NCBI RefSeq assembly: GCF_004217445.1
Contig: NZ_SHKX01000011.1
Location: forward strand, 275,526 to 339,525
Reading direction: 5' to 3'
Source of the DNA: Fluviicoccus keumensis
GTDB lineage: Bacteria > Pseudomonadota > Gammaproteobacteria > Pseudomonadales > Moraxellaceae
DNA: 64,000 nt
Shown here piece by piece: positions 52,656 to 60,806 of the stretch (positions are counted from its first letter, which is position 1; every line of letters starts with the position of its first letter). Made by a program: the position numbers and the translations under genes. The notes below the pieces were generated by a model, which searched no databases, had not been told where the DNA came from, and was given only the letters and a program-made list of their open reading frames with translations.

Positions 52656-52883
52656 TTACTGATGGTTGTCGGTGTACGGGAGCAGGGCCAGGTAGCGGGC
52701 CTGCTTGATGGCAAGGGCCAGCTGGCGCTGATAACGGGCCTTGGTGCCGGTAATGCGGCTGGGCACGATCTTGCCGTTTTCAGTGACGTACTGCTTGAGG
52801 GTTTCGGTGTCTTTGTAGTCGATATAATCAACTTTTTCCGCAGTGAAGCGGCAGAACTTGCGACGACGGTAAAAACGCGCCAT
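52656..52883 (-). CDS. rpsR: 30S ribosomal protein S18
   Basis: S18 binds with S6 at the 30S platform. Seen in 75 residues: MARFYRRRKFCRFTAE at the start, DYKDTETLKQYVTENGKI, and RITGTKARYQRQLA, the conserved rRNA-binding core. It lies 17 bp after rpsF with no priB between them, the Pseudomonas-type arrangement rather than the enterobacterial one. Confidence 0.98.
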   Translation of the reverse strand: MARFYRRRKFCRFTAEKVDYIDYKDTETLKQYVTENGKIVPSRITGTKARYQRQLALAIKQARYLALLPYTDNHQ

Positions 52884-52900
52884 GACGATTCTCCTGGAGA

Positions 52901-53284
52901 TTAGCCTTCGCTGTCAGAGGACAGGGATTCTTCGCTGCGGGCAGCCTTGCGGGCGCGCTTTTCTTCGGCGCTCTTGGCCAGCAGGGACTCTTCGGTAATG
53001 GCCTTGTCGCGACGGATGATGATGTTACGGATAACAGCATCGTTGTAGCGGAAGGCTTCGCCGAGTTCATCAACGATCTTCTGGTCGCACTCGATGTTCA
53101 GCAGAACATAGTGGGCCTTGTGGACCTTGTTGATGGGATAGGCGAGTTGGCGACGGCCCCAATCTTCCAGGCGGTGAATCTGGCCGCCGGATTCTTTCAC
53201 CGTGTTGGTGTAACGCTCCACCATGGCGGAGACTTGCTCGCTTTGGTCCGGGTGGACCAGCAGCACGATTTCGTAATGACGCAT
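52901..53284 (-). CDS. rpsF: 30S ribosomal protein S6
   Basis: S6 pairs with S18 in the small subunit. Seen in 127 residues: MRHYEIVLLVHPDQSEQV at the start, RLEDWGRRQLAYPINK, HYVLLNIECD, and an acidic Ser/Glu-rich tail that in relatives can be a target of RimK glutamylation. AGGAG precedes the ATG. First gene of the operon driven by the promoter at 53391-53419. Confidence 0.98.
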   Translation of the reverse strand: MRHYEIVLLVHPDQSEQVSAMVERYTNTVKESGGQIHRLEDWGRRQLAYPINKVHKAHYVLLNIECDQKIVDELGEAFRYNDAVIRNIIIRRDKAITEESLLAKSAEEKRARKAARSEESLSSDSEG

Positions 53285-53390
53285 GACAGCTCCTTACGGG
53301 TTAACAGCCCAGGCAAATGCAAGGGCAAGGAGTAGTGGCCGTTCCCGCGGGAATGGCCGACGATCCCCGTCGTTAGGACAGGGGTCGCGC
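53285..53390 (-). promoter_or_regulatory. Structured rpsF 5' leader, candidate S6:S18 autoregulatory element
   Basis: About 100 nt separate the promoter from rpsF. Read on the reverse strand the leader holds GGCCATTCCCGCGGGAACGGCC, a stem with a single A/C mismatch, and a preceding CCCCTGTCC...GGGG hairpin. In many bacteria the S6:S18 complex binds a leader hairpin of its own mRNA. I see structure, but have not verified the specific bulge motif. Confidence 0.4.
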
Positions 53391-53419
53391 ATTCTACGCC
53401 ATCAGGTCTGTAACAGCAA
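53391..53419 (-). promoter_or_regulatory. Sigma-70 promoter of the rpsF operon
   Basis: Read on the reverse strand: TTGCTG (-35, 53414-53419), a 17 bp spacer, and TAGAAT (-10, 53391-53396). Near-consensus boxes with ideal spacing upstream of a ribosomal operon. Confidence 0.75.
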
Positions 53420-53431
53420 TTGAAACCGTAT

Positions 53432-54106
53432 TTAAATCCAGCCGCGCTCGGCAAGTGAAGTAATGTCGCCGTCGCCAACGACCAAGTGATCCAGCACCCG
53501 AACATCCACCAGCGCCAGTGCGGATTTGAGCCGTTCGGTGATCTGGCGGTCGGCGACCGAGGGTTCGGCATGGCCGGACGGATGATTGTGCGCGAAAATG
53601 ACGGCGGCGGCGTGCAGGGCGATGGCGCGCTTGACGACTTCGCGGGGGTGAACTGCGCAGCTGTCCAGCGTGCCCTGAAATAACTCTTCGAATGACAGCA
53701 GGCGGTTCTGGGTATCCAGGAACAGGGCGGCAAACACTTCATGACGCTGATGCCGCAACCGGGACCGCAAAAAGCTGCGCACCATGCCGGGGCTGGTCAG
53801 CAAGTCGCCGGCGGTCAGGGTTTGCTCCAGATGGCGTCGTCCAAGTTCCAGCGAGGCGATCAGCAGGGCGTATTTGGCCGGTCCGATGCCTTCCTGCGCC
53901 ATCACGCTGGCGGCATCGGACTCCAGCAGGTTGCGAAGCGAGCCGAACCGCCCGATCAGGTCGCGGCCGATATCCACGGCGGTCTTGCGGGTGGTGCCGG
54001 TGCGCAGGAAAACCGCCAGCAATTCGGCGTCAGAGAGAAAGTGCGGGCCGCGGTGCAGCAGTTTTTCCCGCGGACGTTCGTCCGCCGGCCAGTCAGTAAT
54101 CGACAT
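53432..54106 (-). CDS. radC: RadC family JAB/MPN-domain protein
   Basis: RadC proteins carry a helix-hairpin-helix region and a JAB1/MPN metal site; their biochemical role is unsettled despite the name. Seen in 224 residues: ITDWPADERPREKLL at the start, EGIGPAKYALL (HhH), and AHNHPSGHAEPS with the JAMM metal ligands and a following Asp. The start at 54106 has AGGA 7-8 nt upstream and matches the family N terminus; longer open sequence to 54232 overlaps coaBC and is not coding. It diverges from coaBC. Confidence 0.92.
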   Translation of the reverse strand: MSITDWPADERPREKLLHRGPHFLSDAELLAVFLRTGTTRKTAVDIGRDLIGRFGSLRNLLESDAASVMAQEGIGPAKYALLIASLELGRRHLEQTLTAGDLLTSPGMVRSFLRSRLRHQRHEVFAALFLDTQNRLLSFEELFQGTLDSCAVHPREVVKRAIALHAAAVIFAHNHPSGHAEPSVADRQITERLKSALALVDVRVLDHLVVGDGDITSLAERGWI

Positions 54107-54179
54107 CATCAAATCCTTTTGGTAAATCCTGTCAGATGGTATCTTTGGCGTTTGGGTTTTTCCGGCCGCCTTGATCCAA

Positions 54180-55382
54180 ATGCTCGCGAATCTTAGCAAC
54201 AAACGTATTCTTCTGGGTATCAGCGGCGGCATTGCCGCCTATAAAAGCGCCGATCTGGTGCGCCGCCTGCGTGATGCCGGGGCGGAGGTGCGAGTGGTCA
54301 TGACCGCCGCCGCGCAGCAGTTCATTACCCCTCTCACCCTGCAGGCGCTCTCGGGGCAACCGGTGCATACCGAGCTGCTTGATCCTGAAGCCGAGGCCGG
54401 GATGGGGCACATCGAACTGGCCCGATGGGCGGATCTGGTCCTGATCGCGCCCGCCAGCGCAGATGCGATTGCCCGGCTGGCGGCGGGTCAGGCAAACGAT
54501 CTGCTGACCACGCTCTGGCTGGCGTGTCCGGGTCTCAAGGCTCTTGCGCCCGCCATGAACCAGCAGATGTGGGCCTCCTCGCCAACCCGGGATAATGTAG
54601 ATGAGTTGAAGGGGCGCGGCGTCGCCGTCTTCGGTCCCGCCTCCGGCAGCCAGGCTTGCGGTGATGTTGGCGCGGGCCGAATGGTCGAAGCCGTGGATCT
54701 GGCCCGCGCCTGCGCGGAGCTGTTCACGACCGGCAGCCTGGCTGGCAAGCGGGTGGTGATTACCGCCGGCCCGACCCGGGAGGCGATAGACCCGGTGCGC
54801 TATGTCAGCAACCACAGCTCCGGCAAGATGGGTTATGCCCTGGCGCAGGCCTGTATCGAGGCGGGCGCGCGGGTGACCCTGATCAGCGGACCGGTGCATC
54901 TGCCCACCCCGGACCGCGTGCATCGTCTCAATGTCAACAGTGCGCTCGACATGCTGGCCGCCTCGGGCAAGGCCGTGGACGCCGGGTGCGATGTTTTCAT
55001 TGCAACGGCGGCCGTAGCGGATTACCGCCCTGTCAGCGTTGCCGAGCACAAAATCAAGAAGGCCGGTGATGCCATGACCATCGAATTGGTCCGTAATCCG
55101 GATATCGTCGCGACCATGGCCGCTCGCGCCGATCGCCCGTTCGTGGTCGGTTTCGCCGCCGAAACGCAAAATGTCGAGGCGTATGCCCTGAGCAAGCTGC
55201 GCGACAAGAAGCTGGACATGATTGCCTGCAATGATGTGTCGCGGCAGGATATCGGCTTTCAGAGCGACGATAACGCCATGGTCATATTCTGGAACGGCGG
55301 CAGCCGCCGGCTGGACAAGGCGCCAAAGACCTTTATCGCCCGGGAGCTGGTATCCCTCATTTCACAACATTTTTCGCAGTAG
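54180..55382 (+). CDS. coaBC: Bifunctional CoaBC (phosphopantothenoylcysteine synthetase/decarboxylase)
   Basis: This enzyme performs two steps of coenzyme A synthesis. Seen in 400 residues: an FMN-binding CoaC half with LLGISGGIAAYKS, LIAPASADAIA, PAMNQQMW and ACGDVGAGRM carrying the active Cys, then a CoaB half with ITAGPTREAIDPVRY, NHSSGKMGYALA and EHKIKK. An in-frame TTG lies 9 bp upstream, but ATG at 54180 is preferred. It heads a coaBC-dut-algC-argB row as in Pseudomonas. Confidence 0.96.
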   Translation: MLANLSNKRILLGISGGIAAYKSADLVRRLRDAGAEVRVVMTAAAQQFITPLTLQALSGQPVHTELLDPEAEAGMGHIELARWADLVLIAPASADAIARLAAGQANDLLTTLWLACPGLKALAPAMNQQMWASSPTRDNVDELKGRGVAVFGPASGSQACGDVGAGRMVEAVDLARACAELFTTGSLAGKRVVITAGPTREAIDPVRYVSNHSSGKMGYALAQACIEAGARVTLISGPVHLPTPDRVHRLNVNSALDMLAASGKAVDAGCDVFIATAAVADYRPVSVAEHKIKKAGDAMTIELVRNPDIVATMAARADRPFVVGFAAETQNVEAYALSKLRDKKLDMIACNDVSRQDIGFQSDDNAMVIFWNGGSRRLDKAPKTFIARELVSLISQHFSQ

Positions 55383-55388
55383 GACGCC

Positions 55389-55841
55389 ATGAAGCTCCAA
55401 GTCAAGATTCTGAATCCCCGTATCGGCGACGATTTCCCTCTGCCGGCCTTTGCGACTGCCGGTTCAGCCGGGCTGGATCTCCGCGCCTGCCTGGAGCAGC
55501 CGGTAACGCTGAATCCCGGCGATACGGTGCTGATCGGCACCGGCCTGGCGATTCATATCGCGGATCCCGGCTATGCCGGGCTGGTGCTTCCCCGGTCCGG
55601 GCTGGGACACAAGCACGGGATTGTGCTAGGGAATCTGGTCGGGCTGATAGACTCTGACTATCAGGGCGAATTGATGATTTCATGCTGGAACCGCGGTCAG
55701 ACCACGTTTACCATCCAGCCGGGAGAGCGTATCGCCCAATATGTGCTGGTGCCGGTCATTCAGGCTGAACTAGAGGTTGTTGACTCTTTTGAGGCCAGTT
55801 CACGCGGCGCCGGCGGCTTTGGCCATTCCGGCGCGCATTGA
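55389..55841 (+). CDS. dut: dUTP diphosphatase
   Basis: Dut hydrolyses dUTP to dUMP, keeping uracil out of DNA. All five trimeric dUTPase motifs are visible in 150 residues: GSAGLDLRA, PRSGLGHKHG, GLIDSDYQGEL with the catalytic Asp, RIAQYVLVPV, and the C-terminal RGAGGFGHSG that closes over the active site. It starts 6 bp after coaBC and 32 bp before the mutase gene. Confidence 0.97.
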   Translation: MKLQVKILNPRIGDDFPLPAFATAGSAGLDLRACLEQPVTLNPGDTVLIGTGLAIHIADPGYAGLVLPRSGLGHKHGIVLGNLVGLIDSDYQGELMISCWNRGQTTFTIQPGERIAQYVLVPVIQAELEVVDSFEASSRGAGGFGHSGAH

Positions 55842-55873
55842 ATCCTTCAATAAAAACATGAAATAACGAGGGC

Positions 55874-58351
55874 ATGAAATTGGCCGTAAAACTGAAGTCC
55901 ATGTACAAGATTGCGGCGCCTTTCATTGGCGGGATACTGGCTATCCAGTTGATTGTTACCGCTGTCACCGTCACGGTAATGTCCAGGCAGCAGACAGAAA
56001 GCACCACTGAAAGGGCGGCGGAGTACGAGAAAGCGGCAAAAGGCGTCGTGAATGCCTTCCTTTCCAGCCAGGACCAACTGGTGTCCGGTATCGTCGCGGC
56101 TTCACCGGCTGTTCCCAATCTCAATATTCCCGGCGTTCTGGAGGTTCGCGTATTGCCTCCGGGCGGTGATATTCCCACGACGCTGACCTTTACCCAGCAG
56201 GATATGTTGCGCCGCGCCGTCGCCCAGCGCGGAAACATTTCTCCCGAGGCCAGTCACCTGCCGGACGGGTCATTAGTCTTTAATCAGGTGCGGCCGTTGA
56301 AGGATGGCGGATTCCTGCTGGTCACGACATCCATGAGTGACTTGAAGAAGGCGGTGGAGGCCGTCGCGGGGAAGGGGGGGCTGGTTCTGCGCCAGCAGAT
56401 CGGCAAGGCGGGCGAGAAGGCGGATATCCTCTCCTTGAGTCCTTCAGGTACAGGAAAGACAGTATCGGTTTCCAACAGCAATTGGGAAATGCAGATATTT
56501 CCTCCGGCCGGCCAGACGGATGTCCTTGGATTGGTTCTTGCCTTGCTGGCGTCGGCACTGTTGCTGACCCCGGGGTTGGTCATCGTGATGGTGCGTATCT
56601 ACGATCGCAAAATCTCTGAAGATATCAACGTCATGCATGCCCTGACCCGGAGCGAGGAACAGACCGGCGCCTTGAATCTGGACGTCATGCAGGAGCTGTG
56701 GTCGGTATTGATTGCATCCGCACCGCAAAAATCGACACTCTCCGGCAACATTCGTACCCATGATGTCGCCGGTATCGTGCAGGCTGCCGAACGGATTGAT
56801 ACCGGGGCGACAGTCTCCCTGAACCGTAACGAGGCCCTCCAGGCTGATTCACTGCCCTTGGACGCGCCTGACAGCAGCGAAGATGTTTTTGCTGAGGCAG
56901 AAAAGGCAAGCAACGAGCCGGAAGCGCTCGAGTTCAATCTGGCGTCGATTGAAAATGAAGTACTGGCAGCCGACTCTGGCGTGCCCAGCCGGATTTTCCG
57001 CGATTACGATATCCGCGGCAACGCTTCCACTGAAATCACTCCGGCCTTGGCTACGCTGATAGGGCAGGCCATCGCGACGGAGGCTCGTGAGCGTGGCGAA
57101 CAGAAAATTGTCGTCGGCTATGACGCCCGCCTGACCAGCGAAGTGCTGTCACAGGCGCTTATTGAAGGCCTGGTCTCGGCCGGGTGCGATGTAATCAACA
57201 TTGGCATGGTGCCTTCTCCCGTGCTGTATTACGCAGCCCGCAATATCGGAACCGGCAGCGGGGTGATGGTCACGGCCAGCCATAATCCGGCGATGGACAA
57301 CGGATTCAAGATCGTGCTTGGCAATCATACCCTGGCGGGGCCTGAAATCAGGTCGCTTCGCGAGCGCATCGTCAAGGCGGATTTTGCCAAGGGCGCCGGT
57401 ACGGTCATCAAGAGCAGCGTGACGGATCAGTATCTTCAGCAAATCTCGGATGATGTATTGCTGGCCAGAACCTTCAACATTGTGGTGGATGCCGGTAATG
57501 GCGTCGCCGGACCGATGGTTGTCAGAATGCTGGAGGATATGGGGTGTACGGTGAGCCCCCTATATTGCGAGCCCGATGGCCATTTTCCCCACCACGACCC
57601 CGATCCCTGCAACCCGCACAATCTGGAAGACTTGCTCAGTGATGTTGCGATCAGCGGCGCCGATCTTGGCCTCGCATTCGATGGAGACGGCGACCGCGTC
57701 GTGGTGGTCACGAATTCAACCCGCATCATTCCCAGTGACAAGCTCTTGATGCTTTTCGCCCGCGAGGTGCTGGCAACCCAGCCCGGTGCAGACATTATTT
57801 TTGATGTCAAATGTACCCGTGATCTTGTCTCGATGATCACCACGCATGGCGGTCGTCCCGTCATGTCGAAAACCGGACATTCCTGGCTCAAGGCTGCGGT
57901 TGCTGAAACCGGCGCCCCCCTGGCGGGTGAAATGAGCGGACATTTCATCTTCAATGACCGCTGGCAGGGATTTGATGATGGTCTGTATGCCGCCGCCCGT
58001 TTCCTCGAAATTCTGGCCGGCAGTGAAGGCACGGCTGATGATTTGTTCCAGGAGTTCCCTGAACGGGTCGCAACTCCCGAATTGAAAATTCCCCTGTCCG
58101 ATGATCATCGTGATGAAGTCATGCGCGGTCTGGTTGAACAGGCCGAGTCGATTACGGATGGCACGATCAATAAGACGGACGGCTTGAGGATTGAGTTCGC
58201 CCATGGCTGGGGTCTTGTCCGCCCCTCGAATACCGGCTCATATCTGGTGGCGCGGTTTGAGGGGAACGACGAACAGGACCTTGAAGCGGTCAAGACACGT
58301 TTCCGGGATATGCTGATTCAGGCCGATCCCATGTTATTGCTACCTTTCTAG
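55874..58351 (+). CDS. algC: Phosphomannomutase/phosphoglucomutase (AlgC type) with membrane-anchored N-terminal region
   Basis: The C-terminal ~460 residues are a complete alpha-D-phosphohexomutase: phosphoserine loop TASHNPAMDNG (Ser469), metal-binding DGDGDR (from residue 603), sugar-specificity loop GEMSGHFIF, and phosphate loop RPSNTGS. It makes mannose-1-P or glucose-1-P for polysaccharides. The first ~365 residues hold two membrane helices (about 15-36 and 218-240) around an extracytoplasmic domain, then a cytoplasmic linker, so the enzyme is tethered at the inner membrane. Long AlgC forms are known in some gammaproteobacteria; total 825 residues. The mutase part contrasts with the usual ~460-residue AlgC. 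Confidence 0.92.
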   Translation: MKLAVKLKSMYKIAAPFIGGILAIQLIVTAVTVTVMSRQQTESTTERAAEYEKAAKGVVNAFLSSQDQLVSGIVAASPAVPNLNIPGVLEVRVLPPGGDIPTTLTFTQQDMLRRAVAQRGNISPEASHLPDGSLVFNQVRPLKDGGFLLVTTSMSDLKKAVEAVAGKGGLVLRQQIGKAGEKADILSLSPSGTGKTVSVSNSNWEMQIFPPAGQTDVLGLVLALLASALLLTPGLVIVMVRIYDRKISEDINVMHALTRSEEQTGALNLDVMQELWSVLIASAPQKSTLSGNIRTHDVAGIVQAAERIDTGATVSLNRNEALQADSLPLDAPDSSEDVFAEAEKASNEPEALEFNLASIENEVLAADSGVPSRIFRDYDIRGNASTEITPALATLIGQAIATEARERGEQKIVVGYDARLTSEVLSQALIEGLVSAGCDVINIGMVPSPVLYYAARNIGTGSGVMVTASHNPAMDNGFKIVLGNHTLAGPEIRSLRERIVKADFAKGAGTVIKSSVTDQYLQQISDDVLLARTFNIVVDAGNGVAGPMVVRMLEDMGCTVSPLYCEPDGHFPHHDPDPCNPHNLEDLLSDVAISGADLGLAFDGDGDRVVVVTNSTRIIPSDKLLMLFAREVLATQPGADIIFDVKCTRDLVSMITTHGGRPVMSKTGHSWLKAAVAETGAPLAGEMSGHFIFNDRWQGFDDGLYAAARFLEILAGSEGTADDLFQEFPERVATPELKIPLSDDHRDEVMRGLVEQAESITDGTINKTDGLRIEFAHGWGLVRPSNTGSYLVARFEGNDEQDLEAVKTRFRDMLIQADPMLLLPF

Positions 58352-58362
58352 AGAGTGAACGA

Positions 58363-59274
58363 ATGGCTTTGTCGAAAGATGCCGCCCTGAATATTGCCAG
58401 GGTTCTGACGGAAGCACTTCCGTATATCCAGCGCTTCCATGGGAAGACGGTGGTCGTCAAGTACGGTGGAAACGCCATGACCGATCCCGAGCTGGAGAAT
58501 TCCTTTGCCCGGGATATCGTATTGTTGAAAACGGTGGGTTTGAACCCCGTCGTGGTTCATGGGGGCGGCCCTCAAATTGGCGACCTGTTGAACCGGATCG
58601 GCAAGGAATCCCGTTTCGTGGACGGCATGCGAGTCACTGACAAGGAAACCATGGATGTCGTGGAGATGGTGCTCGGCGGTCTGGTGAACAAATCCATCGT
58701 CAATCTGATCAACCAGAATGGCGGCCGGGCCATGGGGTTGACGGGTAAGGACGGCAACCTGATCCGTGCAACCAAGCTGTATATCGAGAAGCCCACTGCC
58801 GATGGCGGAACGGAGCAAATTGATATCGGGCAGGTTGGCGAGGTAGCCGGTGTCAAGACGGATGTCCTGGATCTGTTCATGGCCAGTGACTTCATCCCGG
58901 TCATTGCGCCGGTCGGTGTGGGCGATGATGGCTCATCCTATAACATCAATGCCGATTTGGTGGCGGGGAAGGTGGCTGAAGCGCTGAAAGCGGAAAAGCT
59001 GATTTTGCTGACCAATATTCCCGGTGTTCTGGACAAGGAAAAGCAGATATTAACGGGATTAACCACGCAGGATGTTGATGATCTGATCGCGGACGGCACA
59101 ATCTATGGCGGCATGATCCCCAAGATTTCTTGTGCGCTGGATGCAGTCAAGGGCGGGGTCGTTAGCGCTCATATCATCGACGGGCGTCTGCCGCATGCTA
59201 CCTTGATCGAGATTTTTACGGATGAAGGTATAGGCACCCTGATCACGAACCGCAAGAAACAGAAGAAGACATGA
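58363..59274 (+). CDS. argB: Acetylglutamate kinase
   Basis: ArgB phosphorylates N-acetylglutamate in arginine synthesis. Seen in 303 residues: VVKYGGNAM and VVVHGGGPQIG, the two phosphate-binding segments, VEMVLGGLVNKSIV, YNINADLVAGKVAEAL, and GGMIPKISCALDAVKGGV. An N-terminal helix ahead of the core, as here, is typical of arginine-inhibited hexameric forms, so feedback control is likely. It begins 11 bp after the mutase gene. Confidence 0.97.
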   Translation: MALSKDAALNIARVLTEALPYIQRFHGKTVVVKYGGNAMTDPELENSFARDIVLLKTVGLNPVVVHGGGPQIGDLLNRIGKESRFVDGMRVTDKETMDVVEMVLGGLVNKSIVNLINQNGGRAMGLTGKDGNLIRATKLYIEKPTADGGTEQIDIGQVGEVAGVKTDVLDLFMASDFIPVIAPVGVGDDGSSYNINADLVAGKVAEALKAEKLILLTNIPGVLDKEKQILTGLTTQDVDDLIADGTIYGGMIPKISCALDAVKGGVVSAHIIDGRLPHATLIEIFTDEGIGTLITNRKKQKKT

Positions 59275-59297
59275 AGTAAAAATGGCGTACGCCCGAT

Positions 59298-59975
59298 TCA
59301 GTTCGGGTGTCCGCCGGTGTCCGTGTCATATGTTCCATCCTTGCGGCTCTTCTCGATGGCGATCAGACGGTTGATGATCGGGGCAAAGTCATTACTGACT
59401 TTATTCTTTTCATCTTCCTGGCTGCTCATCAATTGCATCAGATCCTTGATTTGCGAGTCATACTGAACAATCAGGTCCTTTTGTTTGGCTGTGAGCGACT
59501 TGCCTGTCCGTTCGCTTTCAGCACCTTGTTCTACCAGTTCGGAACGCAATCTCTTGAGCCTGATCAGTTGAATGCGGTTGTAACCGATGCTGGTTTCCAG
59601 CGTGTCGAGGAGACGGTTACGGGCAGACTCGGCATCGCGTGAAGAGGAATAGAGCTTCATGATCCGCTCATCATCCATTTTCTGGCGCATCTGGGCTTCG
59701 CGGCGGGCTTTTTCTTTCAGGTAAATTTCATTGTTGAAGGCGGCGACGCGCCCGGTGACCTGCATGTTGCGATCCAGAATTTCGTATCCGCGCCGGACAT
59801 GCTCCTCGGTGATTTGATCACTCAGGGTCGGTACGCCTTTTTCGTTGTAATAGCGATACCAGACATTCGATGCCGCTCGGGTCGAGGTAACGGGCGCAGC
59901 ATAGAGTCCGGCGCTGATCGATAAAATCGACGCAGCCAGACAAAACCGTACAAAATATTGCCCTGCGTAATTCAT
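59298..59975 (-). CDS. DUF4124-domain envelope protein
   Basis: A secreted 225-residue protein. From the ATG at 59975 it has a signal peptide ending near LYA, then the DUF4124 pattern VWYRYYNEKGVPTLSDQI, in which an aromatic-rich strand is followed by a short turn. The remainder is a long charged helical region (about 75-205) rich in K, E, R and Q, likely a coiled coil. Function unknown; the family is envelope-associated. It converges with argB (23 bp) and diverges from the TauE/SafE gene. Confidence 0.78.
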   Translation of the reverse strand: MNYAGQYFVRFCLAASILSISAGLYAAPVTSTRAASNVWYRYYNEKGVPTLSDQITEEHVRRGYEILDRNMQVTGRVAAFNNEIYLKEKARREAQMRQKMDDERIMKLYSSSRDAESARNRLLDTLETSIGYNRIQLIRLKRLRSELVEQGAESERTGKSLTAKQKDLIVQYDSQIKDLMQLMSSQEDEKNKVSNDFAPIINRLIAIEKSRKDGTYDTDTGGHPN

Positions 59976-60041
59976 GAGTGGGTGTCCAGGTACAATTTTC
60001 ATCATTCTTGTCAGTGCTATTCTAGTCAAATGGATGATCCG

Positions 60042-60806
60042 ATGTCAGCAACTCAACTGTTGGTTTTATTTATTGTTTCCCTGATAGCTAACCTGTTGTC
60101 AGCGTTGGCGGGCGGCGGGGCGGGATTGTTGCAGTTGCCGGCGTTACTGATTCTGGGTTTAAGCTTCAGCACTGCCTTGGCAACGCATAAGGTGGCAAGT
60201 GTGGCCCTGGGGGTCGGCGCCAGTTTGCGGCATTTGCGCGGTGGCGGCCTGGATTGGAAGTTCGCCCTTTATATTCTGGCTTGCGGCTTGCCGGGTGTCT
60301 GGCTGGGGGCCAAATTGATCCTGAGGGTGCCTGAGCAATTAGCCGAGTTGAGCCTGGGAGTGCTCACGCTGATGCTGGGGTTGTATTCGGCCATGCGGCC
60401 GGCATTGGGCCATGAGTTCCGTGAAGCGCACCGTGATGGGCGGGGAATGGCTGCCGGAGGCGTGGTATTGGCCTTCATAGGCATGCTGAATGGATCGCTG
60501 ACATCCGGAACCGGATTGTTTGTGACCTTGTGGCTCATCAAATGGTTCGGCTTGGATTTTACGCGGGCTACCATATATACGCTGATACTTGTCGGGTTGT
60601 TCTGGAATGGAATGGGCGCCTTCTTTCTGGGCATGCAGGCTCCGATTGCCTGGGCCTGGCTCCCTCCGCTGATTTTGGGTTCGCTGGCAGGGGGGTACGC
60701 AGGAGCACACTGGGCGCTGTTGAAAGGCAATGGTTTTATCAAACGCTCATTCGAAATACTGACGGTGCTGGTCGGGACCCATCTTATCTACAAGTCATTG
60801 GCGTAA
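60042..60806 (+). CDS. TauE/SafE family permease
   Basis: An inner-membrane protein of 254 residues with about eight hydrophobic segments. The family is described as exporters of sulfite or organosulfonates, but substrates vary. Seen: ANLLSALAGGGAGLLQLPAL, the conserved Gly-rich first loop, THKVASVALG in the second helix region, and the internally repeated MLNGSLTSGTGLFVTLWLI-type loop, which is half-to-half duplicated as in the family. The start at 60042 is preferred; ATG at 60030 is possible. It overlaps the end of the GGDEF-EAL gene by 19 bp on opposite strands. Confidence 0.82.
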   Translation: MSATQLLVLFIVSLIANLLSALAGGGAGLLQLPALLILGLSFSTALATHKVASVALGVGASLRHLRGGGLDWKFALYILACGLPGVWLGAKLILRVPEQLAELSLGVLTLMLGLYSAMRPALGHEFREAHRDGRGMAAGGVVLAFIGMLNGSLTSGTGLFVTLWLIKWFGLDFTRATIYTLILVGLFWNGMGAFFLGMQAPIAWAWLPPLILGSLAGGYAGAHWALLKGNGFIKRSFEILTVLVGTHLIYKSLA

